Of a DNA stretch of 18,707 bases, positions 1-6,346 are shown one piece after another (within the stretch, counting starts at the first letter, position 1; each line of letters opens with the position of its first letter). Where the stretch lies: positions 1-18,707 of the forward strand of contig USIB01000021.1 of assembly GCA_900554615.1 (NCBI GenBank). Reading direction: 5' to 3'. A program made the position numbers and the translations under genes. The DNA is from an uncultured Mycoplasmatota bacterium. Lineage in GTDB: Bacteria > Bacillota_I > Bacilli_A > RF39 > UBA660. The notes under the pieces were generated by a model that searched no databases, was not told the origin of the DNA, and saw nothing but the letters and a program-made list of their open reading frames with translations.

Positions 1-1
1 A

Positions 2-676
2 TCAAGAGAACCAAATGGTAAGTATTATGTATCTGTTTTATATGAACTGTATGACAAAGTACCATCAATAAAATCTAGAACTATCGTAGGAATAGATTTA
101 GGTATAAAGGAATTATTAACCTTATCAGATGGAACAGTTTATGATAACAATAAATATATATATAAATATGCAAAAAGAATAAAAAGAAAACAAAGAGAAT
201 TATCAAGAAAAGAAAAAGGTAGTAAAAATTACTATAAATGTAAAAAAGAACTAGCAATACTTCATAGTAAACTAGCTAATGCTAGAAAGTTTTATACACA
301 TAAAATAACTAAAGATATAACTGACGAATATGATATTATTACTTGTGAAAAATTAAAAACTAAAGAAATAATTATTAAAGGTAAAGATAATAAACTATCT
401 ATCAAAATAAATGATGCTACATTTAGTGAAATAATAAGACAATTCCAGTATAAATCAAAGCATAAAGGTAAAGAATTTTATCAAATAAACACCTATTATC
501 CATCTAGTCAAGTATGTAGTAGGTGTAATAATCAAGATAGAAGATATAAAGATTTAACGAGAAGAGAATATAAATGTACTAAATGTAATCAAGAAATAGA
601 TAGAGATTTAAATGCAAGTATAAATATTATGTTTGAAGGATTAAAGTTATATATGAAGAATTGCACTAAAATATAG
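2..676 (+). CDS. tnpB: IS200/IS605-family TnpB (RNA-guided nuclease), 5' end outside the window
   Basis: The frame is open from base 2 to a TAG at 674-676, giving the C-terminal 224 residues. TnpB is the RNA-guided DNA nuclease of IS200/IS605-type transposons. The RuvC-like nuclease motifs are intact: GIDLGIKEL near residue 30 (first Asp), CEKLKTKEI (Glu) and DRDLNASINI (last Asp). A four-cysteine zinc ribbon (CSRC and CTKC) lies between the last two, and a basic Lys/Arg-rich helix follows the first. There are no frameshifts or stops, so the visible part looks functional. The missing part should be the N-terminal helix-turn-helix and wedge region. Whether a TnpA transposase lies upstream cannot be seen. 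Family assignment is secure; activity is inferred. Confidence 0.93.
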   Translation, partial: SREPNGKYYVSVLYELYDKVPSIKSRTIVGIDLGIKELLTLSDGTVYDNNKYIYKYAKRIKRKQRELSRKEKGSKNYYKCKKELAILHSKLANARKFYTHKITKDITDEYDIITCEKLKTKEIIIKGKDNKLSIKINDATFSEIIRQFQYKSKHKGKEFYQINTYYPSSQVCSRCNNQDRRYKDLTRREYKCTKCNQEIDRDLNASINIMFEGLKLYMKNCTKI

Positions 677-801
677 AGAACGAACAAGATTTCTTATTAA
701 TTAAGAAATAAGTACGGTAGCGACTATCGGATTTTAAGTCTGCGGAGAAGTCTGGTTACAGGGTCTAAGAAACAGAAATCACATCATTGTGAAGTGATGT
801 A
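677..801 (+). ncRNA. Putative TnpB omega RNA (reRNA) scaffold and element right end
   Basis: No ORF lies here. Directly after the tnpB stop there are consecutive hairpins: 689-696 with 702-709 (ATTTCTTA/TAAGAAAT), 715-720 with 724-729 (CGGTAG/CTATCG, one G-U) and 781-788 with 793-800 (ACATCATT/AGTGATGT, GTGA loop). In the family, the guide RNA scaffold is read from the 3' end of tnpB through the right end, and the guide is copied from the flanking DNA. The placement fits this. The exact right end is not determined, and the RNA probably begins inside tnpB. Confidence 0.6.
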
Positions 802-819
802 AAGCAAATTTATTTGCTT
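802..819 (+). repeat. Inverted repeat at the IS/flank junction
   Basis: AAGCAAA (802-808) and TTTGCTT (813-819) form a 7-bp stem around TTTA, followed by a modest T-rich tract. It may be the subterminal right-end hairpin of the element or a weak terminator for tnpB/omega RNA. The sequence does not decide between them. Confidence 0.4.
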
Positions 820-843
820 CTTTGTTCTATATATTCTAGATTT

Positions 844-870
844 TTTACGATAAATCTGTTAAAATAGAAT
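844..870 (+). promoter_or_regulatory. Putative promoter of the LtaS-like/agr regulator operon
   Basis: TTTACG (844-849), a 15-bp spacer and TAGAAT (865-870) lie just ahead of the ATG at 884. The inverted repeat AGATTT (838-843)/AAATCT (852-857) brackets the -35. Transcription from here would leave a leader of about 7 nt with no Shine-Dalgarno. This is a moderate match only. Confidence 0.4.
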
Positions 871-883
871 ATAGTGATATGAA

Positions 884-2818
884 ATGAATTTAAAAAAAAT
901 AAATAATTATAAAACAGAAATAACATTTATAACATTAAATATAATAAATGGAGTCCTCCTGAGACTAAATACAGTAAACAATCCGTTTAGATTATCACCA
1001 TTTCTTTTTGAATTGGGATTTTTAATGCTGTTAACTATACCATCATATTATTTAAAAAAAGAAAAAAAGAATAGATACTACCTGATAGTAACAATTATAC
1101 TAACAATAATATGTATAATAAACAGCATATATTATAATTACTACAAATCATTCGCTTCATTATCTATTTTAGCTAACCTATCATTCGCAGGAGATGTAAG
1201 TGATGCCATAATAGAAAAAGTACTAAAGCCAACAGATTTAATATACATATTATCACCAATACTACTATTTATATCAATTAGGTATCTAAATAAAGATATA
1301 AATATTAAGACAAATAAAAAGATAACAAAGAAAACATTAATATCAGTATTGATAATCTTTATAATGGGCTTCTTTACAATGCCATTAAATGCCTGGGGAA
1401 GACTATATAAACTTTGGAATAGAGAGGCAGTAGTAATGAATTTTGGCATATATGTATATGAAGTCGATGATTTAATCCAGAGTTTGACACCAAAAATAAC
1501 TAGTCTTTTCGGTCATGACAATGCTTTAAAAAAAGCAACAGAATACTATAAAGAAAATAAATATAAAGAAGAAAAAAATGAATACACCAATATATTTAAA
1601 GGGAAAAATATTTTAGTAATCCATGCCGAAAGCCTTCAGACATTTCCAATGGAATTAACATTTAATGGAAAAGAAGTAACACCTAATCTTAACAAGCTAG
1701 CAAACGAAGGAATATATTTTAACAACTTTTATTCAGAAGTAGGAGTAGGGACAAGCAGTGATAGTGAGTTTACTTTTAACACATCATTAATGCCATCAAC
1801 AAAAGGAACAGCCTTTGTAAACTACTTTAATCGTGATTATGTAGCAGTTCCAAATCTTCTTAAAGAAAAAGGATATTATACATTCAGTATGCATGCCAAT
1901 GAAAAAACATTTTGGAATAGGGAAGCAATGTACAAGTCATTAGGCTATGATGATTTCTATAGTAAAGATTCATATATAATAGATGAGACAATAGGATTAG
2001 GTTTATCCGATAAATCATTTTTCAATCAATCAGTAGAAAAAATTAAGAAAATAAAAGCCAAAAAAGAGCCATATTATGGAGTATTAATAACATTATCAAA
2101 TCATACACCATTTAATGATTTAGAATTAATCGAAGATTTTGATACAAGTATTTCGATAGATAATGAAAATAAAACAATAACTAGAAATTATCTCGAAGGA
2201 ACAACTATGGATAATTACTTAAAATCAGTTCATTATGCCGATGCCGCAATAGGTGAGTTTATTGAAAAATTAGATAGTGAAGGTTTATTAGATAATACAG
2301 TGATAATAATTTATGGAGATCATGATGCCAGATTAAGTCTAAAAGAGTTTAATTTATTATATAATTATGACCCAGTTCAAGATAAGGTAAAAACTGAAGA
2401 AGATGAAGGATATATTCAATTTAATAAGTATAATTATGAAATAAATAGAAAAGTTCCTCTAATAGTATGGACAAAATCGAAAAAATATAATATAGTAGTA
2501 GATGTACCGATGGGAATGATTGATGTACTACCTACAATAGGAAACATGATAGGTATACATAGTGATTTCCAACTAGGAAAAGATATATTTAGTATATCAG
2601 AGAAAGATAATACAGTAGTTTTTGTTAATGGTTCATATTTAACATCAAAGATTTATTATAACTCTCCTAAAGGAGAAATATATCCAATAACAAATGAGCC
2701 AGTCAGTGAAGATTATGTTAAGATAAGAACAAAATATGCAAATAAAATAATAGAATTATCAAATGACATAATAATGTATAATCTAACTAAAGAATTAAAA
2801 GAAGTTTGTAGTGAATGA
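884..2818 (+). CDS. LTA-synthase-family membrane phosphotransferase (sulfatase fold)
   Basis: A 644-residue protein with about four to five N-terminal membrane helices (to residue ~165) and an extracellular alkaline-phosphatase/sulfatase-type domain from ~240. LtaS-family enzymes transfer glycerol-phosphate or similar head groups from lipid onto cell-surface polymers using a Thr nucleophile and a Mn ion. Recognisable family sites are E249 (HAES), the VGVGTSSDSEF loop at 286-296, H337...W344-x-R346 (HANEKTFWNR), H407 (SNHTPF) and D479-H480 (GDHD). The residue directly before the Ser-Asp of the loop is Ser291, where LtaS has its catalytic Thr. No Shine-Dalgarno precedes the ATG. The gene is the first of a three-gene set and ends close to or overlapping the response regulator, which suggests quorum-linked control of the envelope. 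The exact polymer substrate is unknown. Confidence 0.85.
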   Translation: MNLKKINNYKTEITFITLNIINGVLLRLNTVNNPFRLSPFLFELGFLMLLTIPSYYLKKEKKNRYYLIVTIILTIICIINSIYYNYYKSFASLSILANLSFAGDVSDAIIEKVLKPTDLIYILSPILLFISIRYLNKDINIKTNKKITKKTLISVLIIFIMGFFTMPLNAWGRLYKLWNREAVVMNFGIYVYEVDDLIQSLTPKITSLFGHDNALKKATEYYKENKYKEEKNEYTNIFKGKNILVIHAESLQTFPMELTFNGKEVTPNLNKLANEGIYFNNFYSEVGVGTSSDSEFTFNTSLMPSTKGTAFVNYFNRDYVAVPNLLKEKGYYTFSMHANEKTFWNREAMYKSLGYDDFYSKDSYIIDETIGLGLSDKSFFNQSVEKIKKIKAKKEPYYGVLITLSNHTPFNDLELIEDFDTSISIDNENKTITRNYLEGTTMDNYLKSVHYADAAIGEFIEKLDSEGLLDNTVIIIYGDHDARLSLKEFNLLYNYDPVQDKVKTEEDEGYIQFNKYNYEINRKVPLIVWTKSKKYNIVVDVPMGMIDVLPTIGNMIGIHSDFQLGKDIFSISEKDNTVVFVNGSYLTSKIYYNSPKGEIYPITNEPVSEDYVKIRTKYANKIIELSNDIIMYNLTKELKEVCSE

Positions 2819-2846
2819 TATAGCATATAGAAAGGAAGTCGGAGAA

Positions 2847-3581
2847 ATGCTAAAGTATATAGTATGTGAAGACAAAGAAGATGACTTAAATAGAGCAGTA
2901 CAAACAATAACAAAAGTGATGATGGACTATGATATTGAATATAAGGTATGTAAGTTCAAAGAGTATAGTGAGGAATTTCATCAAGAAATAATAGAACCTC
3001 ATGATACAAAAATATATCTGTTAGATATAGAATTAACAGGACATGATGGATTAGAAATAGCATCAGAAATAAGAGAACAAGAAGATAATAGTTACATAGT
3101 TTTCGTAACATCTCATCCAGAATGGCAAAATGATATATTCCATTCAAGATTAGAAGCAATAGATTATATTTCTAAAAGGACAAACTACCAAGATAGACTA
3201 GAAGAGACATTAAGGTATATTCTTAATAGAAAAGTAAGAAATAAAACATTTGAGTTTAGTTATAATCATACAACATATAGAGTTTTGTATAAAGACATAA
3301 CTTATATAGAAAAAGATCCACTAGTTTCTAGATGTATCATTCATTTTGTGAATGATAAACCAAAATATGTTAAGAAATCATTAACTAGTTTTGAATCTGA
3401 ATTAAAACCATTATTTTTTAGAACACACAAAGCATGTTTAGTAAATCTAGATAATATATCCAAAGTAGAGTACGCAGACTCGATTATTCATTTTAAAAAT
3501 GGTGAATCAACACCATTACTTAGTTCAAATAACAAGAAGGAGTTGAAGAGCCGTGTTGGAAGTTTTGAAAATATTTTTTAG
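2847..3581 (+). CDS. agrA: AgrA-like LytTR response regulator
   Basis: A 244-residue two-component regulator. The receiver domain (about 1-125) has the acidic cluster E8-D9, the phosphoacceptor Asp60 in LLDIELTGHDGLEIA and a TSHPE switch segment. The C-terminal half (about 135-240) is a LytTR DNA-binding domain, with the typical ITYIEKD, FFRTHKACLVNL and LLSSNNKKEL segments. I chose the ATG at 2847 because GGAAG and GGAG sites precede it and because MLKYIVCED begins the receiver fold. A longer frame from 2811 would overlap the upstream gene by 8 bp and add an unmatched 12-residue tail. The kinase gene overlaps its 3' end by 29 bp, so translation is probably coupled. It should act on promoters in this locus when phosphorylated by the neighbouring kinase. 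Confidence 0.9.
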   Translation: MLKYIVCEDKEDDLNRAVQTITKVMMDYDIEYKVCKFKEYSEEFHQEIIEPHDTKIYLLDIELTGHDGLEIASEIREQEDNSYIVFVTSHPEWQNDIFHSRLEAIDYISKRTNYQDRLEETLRYILNRKVRNKTFEFSYNHTTYRVLYKDITYIEKDPLVSRCIIHFVNDKPKYVKKSLTSFESELKPLFFRTHKACLVNLDNISKVEYADSIIHFKNGESTPLLSSNNKKELKSRVGSFENIF

Positions 3582-4857
3582 TAGCATATTTATGATGATA
3601 TCAGTTCATGCTTTTGGTTTTATCACAACATCAAAAGAACAAAGAAAACCGATTAAACTAGTGAGTGTATTGATACTATTATTATTTGCTGGATTGCATA
3701 CAATAATTAATATTTACTTAGATGGATCAATAAAAACATTAATAATTTGTATTTTATACACAACATATATCTATATTGCAATTGAAAAGAATCTCATAAA
3801 ATCAATATTCTCTTCAAATGTTTATGTACTTTTAATAATAATACCAGATTTAATTATACTCGGAGTAATTACGAAAATATTAAATATGAGCAAAGAATAT
3901 TGTTATTCAACATTTGCTGGAAGTATTTTAGGTAATCTATCAGTAAGTGCTTTAATGATTTTATTAGTTTATCTTTTAAGAAAGCCACTTAGAAAGATAG
4001 TTAATTATAAGTTATCTAGTAGTACAAAGATAATTATAGTTTCATTACTAGCGTTAGTTACTATAGCAAAAGTATTTTATAATTTAATTACTGATTATAG
4101 ATTTAGTAATGATGTACTTACTTATGTTTTATTAATAGGAACACTAATGATAATACTATTTAGTTTATTAAGACAAAGATCAGATACAGAAAATATGTTT
4201 AGAAAAAATGATGCTCTAATTGGTATTATGAAAAATTATGAAATCGACATTGAAGATCAAAGAACCTTAAATCATGAAACTAAAAATGAATTACTTACTA
4301 TAAGAAGTAAATTATCTGATGAAGAAGATAAAGAATTATGTGAATATATTGATAGTATTATTGGTGATAAGAAAGTAATTAAAAGTTCTAAGATATCAAA
4401 GTTTAGATATTTACCAGATAATGGCTTAAGAAGTTTCTTTTATTACAAAGTTATTGAAGCCGAAGAAAAGGGTGTAAGAGTTGAAGTAAATATTGCTAAA
4501 AAGGTAGAAAATAGTTTTCTGGGCAATCTAAAAACTAAAGATTTTAGAGATTTAACTAGAATAATTGGTGTTTACTTAGATAATGCCATTGAAGCATCAA
4601 GTACTTCAGAAAAGAAACAACTAGGAATAGAAATATATCTATTTAAAGAAACTATAGAAATTATTATATCTAATACTTATAATAATAAAATAGATGAGGA
4701 AAAGATAGGGAATGAAAGATTTAGTACAAAAGGTAAGACTAGAGGACATGGTTTGTTGTTAGTAAAAAGAATACTAAATGAAAATAATAGAATAACTTCA
4801 GAAACAAAAGTTACTGATATGTTATATATTCAGAAAATTAAAATAAATGAAAAATAA
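3553..4857 (+). CDS. agrC: AgrC-like GHKL sensor histidine kinase
   Basis: A 434-residue membrane kinase, the likely receptor for the cyclic peptide encoded at 4998-5111. About six to seven hydrophobic helices fill residues 1-205. The phosphoacceptor His241 lies in LNHETKNELLTI, matching the AgrC-type H-box. The GHKL ATPase domain has its N-box at 335-350 (IIGVYLDNAIEAS, Asn344) and its G-box at 391-405 (STKGKTRGHGLLLVK). The start is GTG, 29 bp inside the response regulator gene. AAGGAG at 3537-3542 with a 10-bp gap supports it. The order regulator-then-kinase is reversed relative to staphylococcal agr (B-D-C-A), and the signal genes are convergent. The ligand match is inferred from proximity. 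Confidence 0.88.
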   Translation: MLEVLKIFFSSIFMMISVHAFGFITTSKEQRKPIKLVSVLILLLFAGLHTIINIYLDGSIKTLIICILYTTYIYIAIEKNLIKSIFSSNVYVLLIIIPDLIILGVITKILNMSKEYCYSTFAGSILGNLSVSALMILLVYLLRKPLRKIVNYKLSSSTKIIIVSLLALVTIAKVFYNLITDYRFSNDVLTYVLLIGTLMIILFSLLRQRSDTENMFRKNDALIGIMKNYEIDIEDQRTLNHETKNELLTIRSKLSDEEDKELCEYIDSIIGDKKVIKSSKISKFRYLPDNGLRSFFYYKVIEAEEKGVRVEVNIAKKVENSFLGNLKTKDFRDLTRIIGVYLDNAIEASSTSEKKQLGIEIYLFKETIEIIISNTYNNKIDEEKIGNERFSTKGKTRGHGLLLVKRILNENNRITSETKVTDMLYIQKIKINEK

Positions 4858-4888
4858 AGTTTTCTATAAGTAACTTAGAAAACTTTTT
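4856..4888 (+). terminator. Terminator of the LtaS-like/agrA/agrC operon
   Basis: AGTTTTCTA (4858-4866) and TAGAAAACT (4876-4884) form a stem starting at the agrC stop codon, followed by TTTTT. Confidence 0.75.
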
Positions 4889-4889
4889 A

Positions 4890-4956
4890 ATTACATAAAA
4901 AAAGCAAAATAAAAAGAATCAAGCTTGCAGTATCTTTCTTTGACTCTCTTTATTTT
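4890..4956 (-). terminator. Terminator of the leftward agrBD transcript
   Basis: Bases 4906-4922 and 4940-4956 form a 17-bp stem when read leftward. Two positions are G-U in that RNA but A-C mismatches on the other strand, so the hairpin is strand-specific. A seven-T run (4897-4903 read leftward) follows. A second hairpin lies nearer agrD (ATTCAAAACT near 4962 with AGTTTTTGAAT ending at 4995). Confidence 0.7.
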
Positions 4957-4997
4957 TTATATATTCAAAACTCTGCAGTATAAAAGTTTTTGAATAA

Positions 4998-5111
4998 CTA
5001 TTTTAATAAACTCTTAGGCATTTTGGGTTCATCAATAAACCATACCAAACACGCCTTAGTACCAGCACCAGCAGATAGTGAACCAATTAGGTTAAGTAAT
5101 CTTGTTAACAT
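4998..5111 (-). CDS. agrD: AgrD-like cyclic lactone autoinducer precursor
   Basis: A 37-residue leaderless peptide, read leftward from an ATG at 5111-5109 with a perfect AGGAGG (5125-5120) eight bases upstream. It has the three-part AgrD plan: an amphipathic N-terminus (MLTRLLNLIGSLSAG), a signal core with one cysteine (Cys21, KACLVWFI), and an acidic/proline recognition tail (DEPKMPKSLLK). In known systems AgrB cuts just before the DEP-type tail and closes a thiolactone between Cys and the new C-terminus. Here that would give a six-residue ring, CLVWFI, whereas staphylococcal and listerial rings have five. It lies 33 bp downstream of agrB on the same strand and opposite the presumed receptor kinase. 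The family call is confident; the processed product is inferred. Confidence 0.88.
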   Translation of the reverse strand: MLTRLLNLIGSLSAGAGTKACLVWFIDEPKMPKSLLK

Positions 5112-5144
5112 TCTTATTTCCTCCTCTTCTTTTTATATTCCATA

Positions 5145-5753
5145 CTAACCATAAGTAACATCATAGTTCTTATAGTTATTATACGGCAACTTAAATAGTT
5201 TATAAATCAAAGGATTGATCATTAAACTTGCATCTAGTAGTCCGAAACATAAATACGAACTTATAATATTATTTTTAAACATAATAATGAATATCAAATA
5301 AATTAAACTAGACATAATAGTTATAACTCTATATTTTCTTCTTTTATATTTGTTAACAAGAGGTCTTTTATAAGTATCAGCTGGGGCGTAAATTATAAGA
5401 GAAATAAAAGAAGCAAAACTAATAAGATATTTAATCAAAACGCTCAAGTAAATATATTTACAGATAAAAGCAGTCCCAATAAATAAAATACCAGATATAA
5501 TATAGCAGTGCCAACTCTTCTTAGCATGCATTCCAAATGCTGTAGTCCTAATAACATTATAAGCAATTAAGATACATAAAACATCTTTAGCAATTCCAAG
5601 AATAAATGAAACACCAAATATAACTATTGTTTTAGTAAAAGTAATATACAGGGCTTCTAGTCCATAACTAATTTCTTCCAATTTTTCCTCGTCATACTCT
5701 GGATATTTTTTTCTGATATTAGTAATAGATTTATCTAAAAACTTTTGTCTCAT
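5145..5753 (-). CDS. agrB: AgrB-like accessory gene regulator membrane protease
   Basis: A 202-residue membrane cysteine peptidase that processes and cyclises the AgrD peptide. Catalytic His76 and Cys83 (GMHAKKSWHCYI) keep the His-x6-Cys spacing of AgrB. YGLEALY near the N-terminus and YAPADTYKRPL in the middle are family hallmarks, with about five hydrophobic segments. The start is uncertain: a GTG at 5765 adds four residues, but neither start has a good Shine-Dalgarno. I prefer the ATG at 5753 because the GTG would coincide with the predicted transcription start. It forms a leftward operon with agrD and is divergent from the EIIB-like gene. Confidence 0.9.
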   Translation of the reverse strand: MRQKFLDKSITNIRKKYPEYDEEKLEEISYGLEALYITFTKTIVIFGVSFILGIAKDVLCILIAYNVIRTTAFGMHAKKSWHCYIISGILFIGTAFICKYIYLSVLIKYLISFASFISLIIYAPADTYKRPLVNKYKRRKYRVITIMSSLIYLIFIIMFKNNIISSYLCFGLLDASLMINPLIYKLFKLPYNNYKNYDVTYG

Positions 5754-5771
5754 ACATTCACTCACAAACCT

Positions 5772-5780
5772 AGTATAACA
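5772..5780 (-). promoter_or_regulatory. Extended -10 promoter of agrBD
   Basis: Read leftward, TGTTATACT gives a TGn extension plus TATACT. No good -35 is seen (only a T-run). The start site would be about 7 bases downstream, leaving a leader of roughly 0-12 nt. Confidence 0.5.
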
Positions 5781-5827
5781 CTATTTAATCTGAAAAAAAA
5801 TTAAAAGTATAAAACAAAATAAGAAAG

Positions 5828-5865
5828 ACAATTAAGTAAATAATAGTTAACCAGTAGATAACTTC
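5828..5865. promoter_or_regulatory. Possible LytTR/AgrA binding repeat between agrB and the EIIB-like gene
   Basis: ACAATTAAG (5828-5836) differs by one base from the S. aureus AgrA repeat ACAGTTAAG as I recall it. A weaker partner (ACCAGTAGA, from 5850) lies about 22 bp away, on the same face spacing as AgrA repeats. It sits upstream of both divergent promoters. The second half is poor, so this is tentative. Confidence 0.25.
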
Positions 5866-5881
5866 AAAATAAAAAAATTAC

Positions 5882-5910
5882 TTGTAATAACAGAAAAAAA
5901 ATAGTATAAT
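5882..5910 (+). promoter_or_regulatory. Promoter of the EIIB-like gene
   Basis: TTGTAA (5882-5887), 17 bp, TATAAT (5905-5910); the Shine-Dalgarno GAGGTGG follows at 5917-5923. Confidence 0.65.
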
Positions 5911-5931
5911 AAAATAGAGGTGGAAGAAGAT

Positions 5932-6246
5932 ATGGAATTGTATCAATATATAATTATAATAGCAGTTTTATTAATAATAGCATTCGCAATAGTAAAAATG
6001 AATAAAAAAAATATAAAATTAGAGTTTAATAAATTGGTAGAGTTACTAGGAGGAAAAGATAATATTTTAAATACAGAAGTAGAAATGTCACGATTTAAAG
6101 TAACATTAAAAGATATAACAAAAGCAAATAAAGAAGGAATAATAAAACTAGGAGCAAAAGGTGTTGTAGAAATAGAAGACCAACTAAAAATAATTTTAGG
6201 CTCAGATGCAAAAAAACTAAAAAAATATATAGACGAATTAAAATAG
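5932..6246 (+). CDS. Membrane-anchored EIIB-like domain protein without the catalytic cysteine
   Basis: A 104-residue protein with one N-terminal membrane helix (about 4-22) and a domain from ~33 that follows the glucose-type PTS EIIB pattern: LVELLGGKDNI, then SRFKVTLKD, then LGAKGVVEI and a final LKKYIDELK helix. EIIB normally carries phosphate on a Cys in a DACxTRLRV-type strand. Here the aligned position is Glu51 (NTEVEMSRFKV), so it cannot be phosphorylated at that site. No EIIC or EIIA lies nearby. ATG 5932 is preferred over an in-frame GTG at 5920 because GAGGTGG is correctly spaced from it. It forms its own transcription unit, with promoter and terminator. A regulatory or protein-binding role is my inference; the fold call rests on motif order only. 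Confidence 0.72.
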   Translation: MELYQYIIIIAVLLIIAFAIVKMNKKNIKLEFNKLVELLGGKDNILNTEVEMSRFKVTLKDITKANKEGIIKLGAKGVVEIEDQLKIILGSDAKKLKKYIDELK

Positions 6247-6249
6247 AAT

Positions 6250-6277
6250 AAAGAACAAACAAAAAGTTCTTTTTTTT
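6250..6277 (+). terminator. Terminator after the EIIB-like gene
   Basis: AAAGAAC (6250-6256) and GTTCTTT (6266-6272) around an A-rich loop, followed by an unbroken T run. Confidence 0.8.
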
Positions 6278-6284
6278 GACGACC

Positions 6285-6311
6285 TTCGACTAAAATCGAC
6301 AAAAGTCGACA
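6285..6311 (+). promoter_or_regulatory. Three Spo0A-box-like repeats phased at 10 bp
   Basis: TTCGACT (6285-6291), ATCGACA (6295-6301) and GTCGACA (6305-6311) each match six of seven bases of the inverse Spo0A box TTCGACA. They repeat at exactly 10 bp, and a fourth degenerate copy, TTTGACG, sits at 6275-6281. They occupy the -35 region of the TATAAT at 6323-6328, the usual place for Spo0A-activated promoters. Confidence 0.5.
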
Positions 6312-6322
6312 AGGAAACTTAC

Positions 6323-6328
6323 TATAAT
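6323..6328 (+). promoter_or_regulatory. -10 box of the histidine kinase promoter
   Basis: Perfect TATAAT with no recognisable -35 at 17 bp (CAAAAG), which fits an activator-dependent promoter. AAGGTGA (6336-6342) is the ribosome site for the ATG at 6347. Confidence 0.55.
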
Positions 6329-6346
6329 ATTAATGAAGGTGACAGA

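Noticed and set aside
2811..2846. Upstream ATG start for the response regulator
   Set aside because: It would add 12 residues with no receiver homology and lacks a Shine-Dalgarno, whereas 2847 has one and starts the conserved first strand.
6278..6311. LexA or other dyad operator at the TCGAC repeats
   Set aside because: The copies are direct repeats at 10 bp, not a dyad. GTCGAC is self-palindromic only in the third copy.
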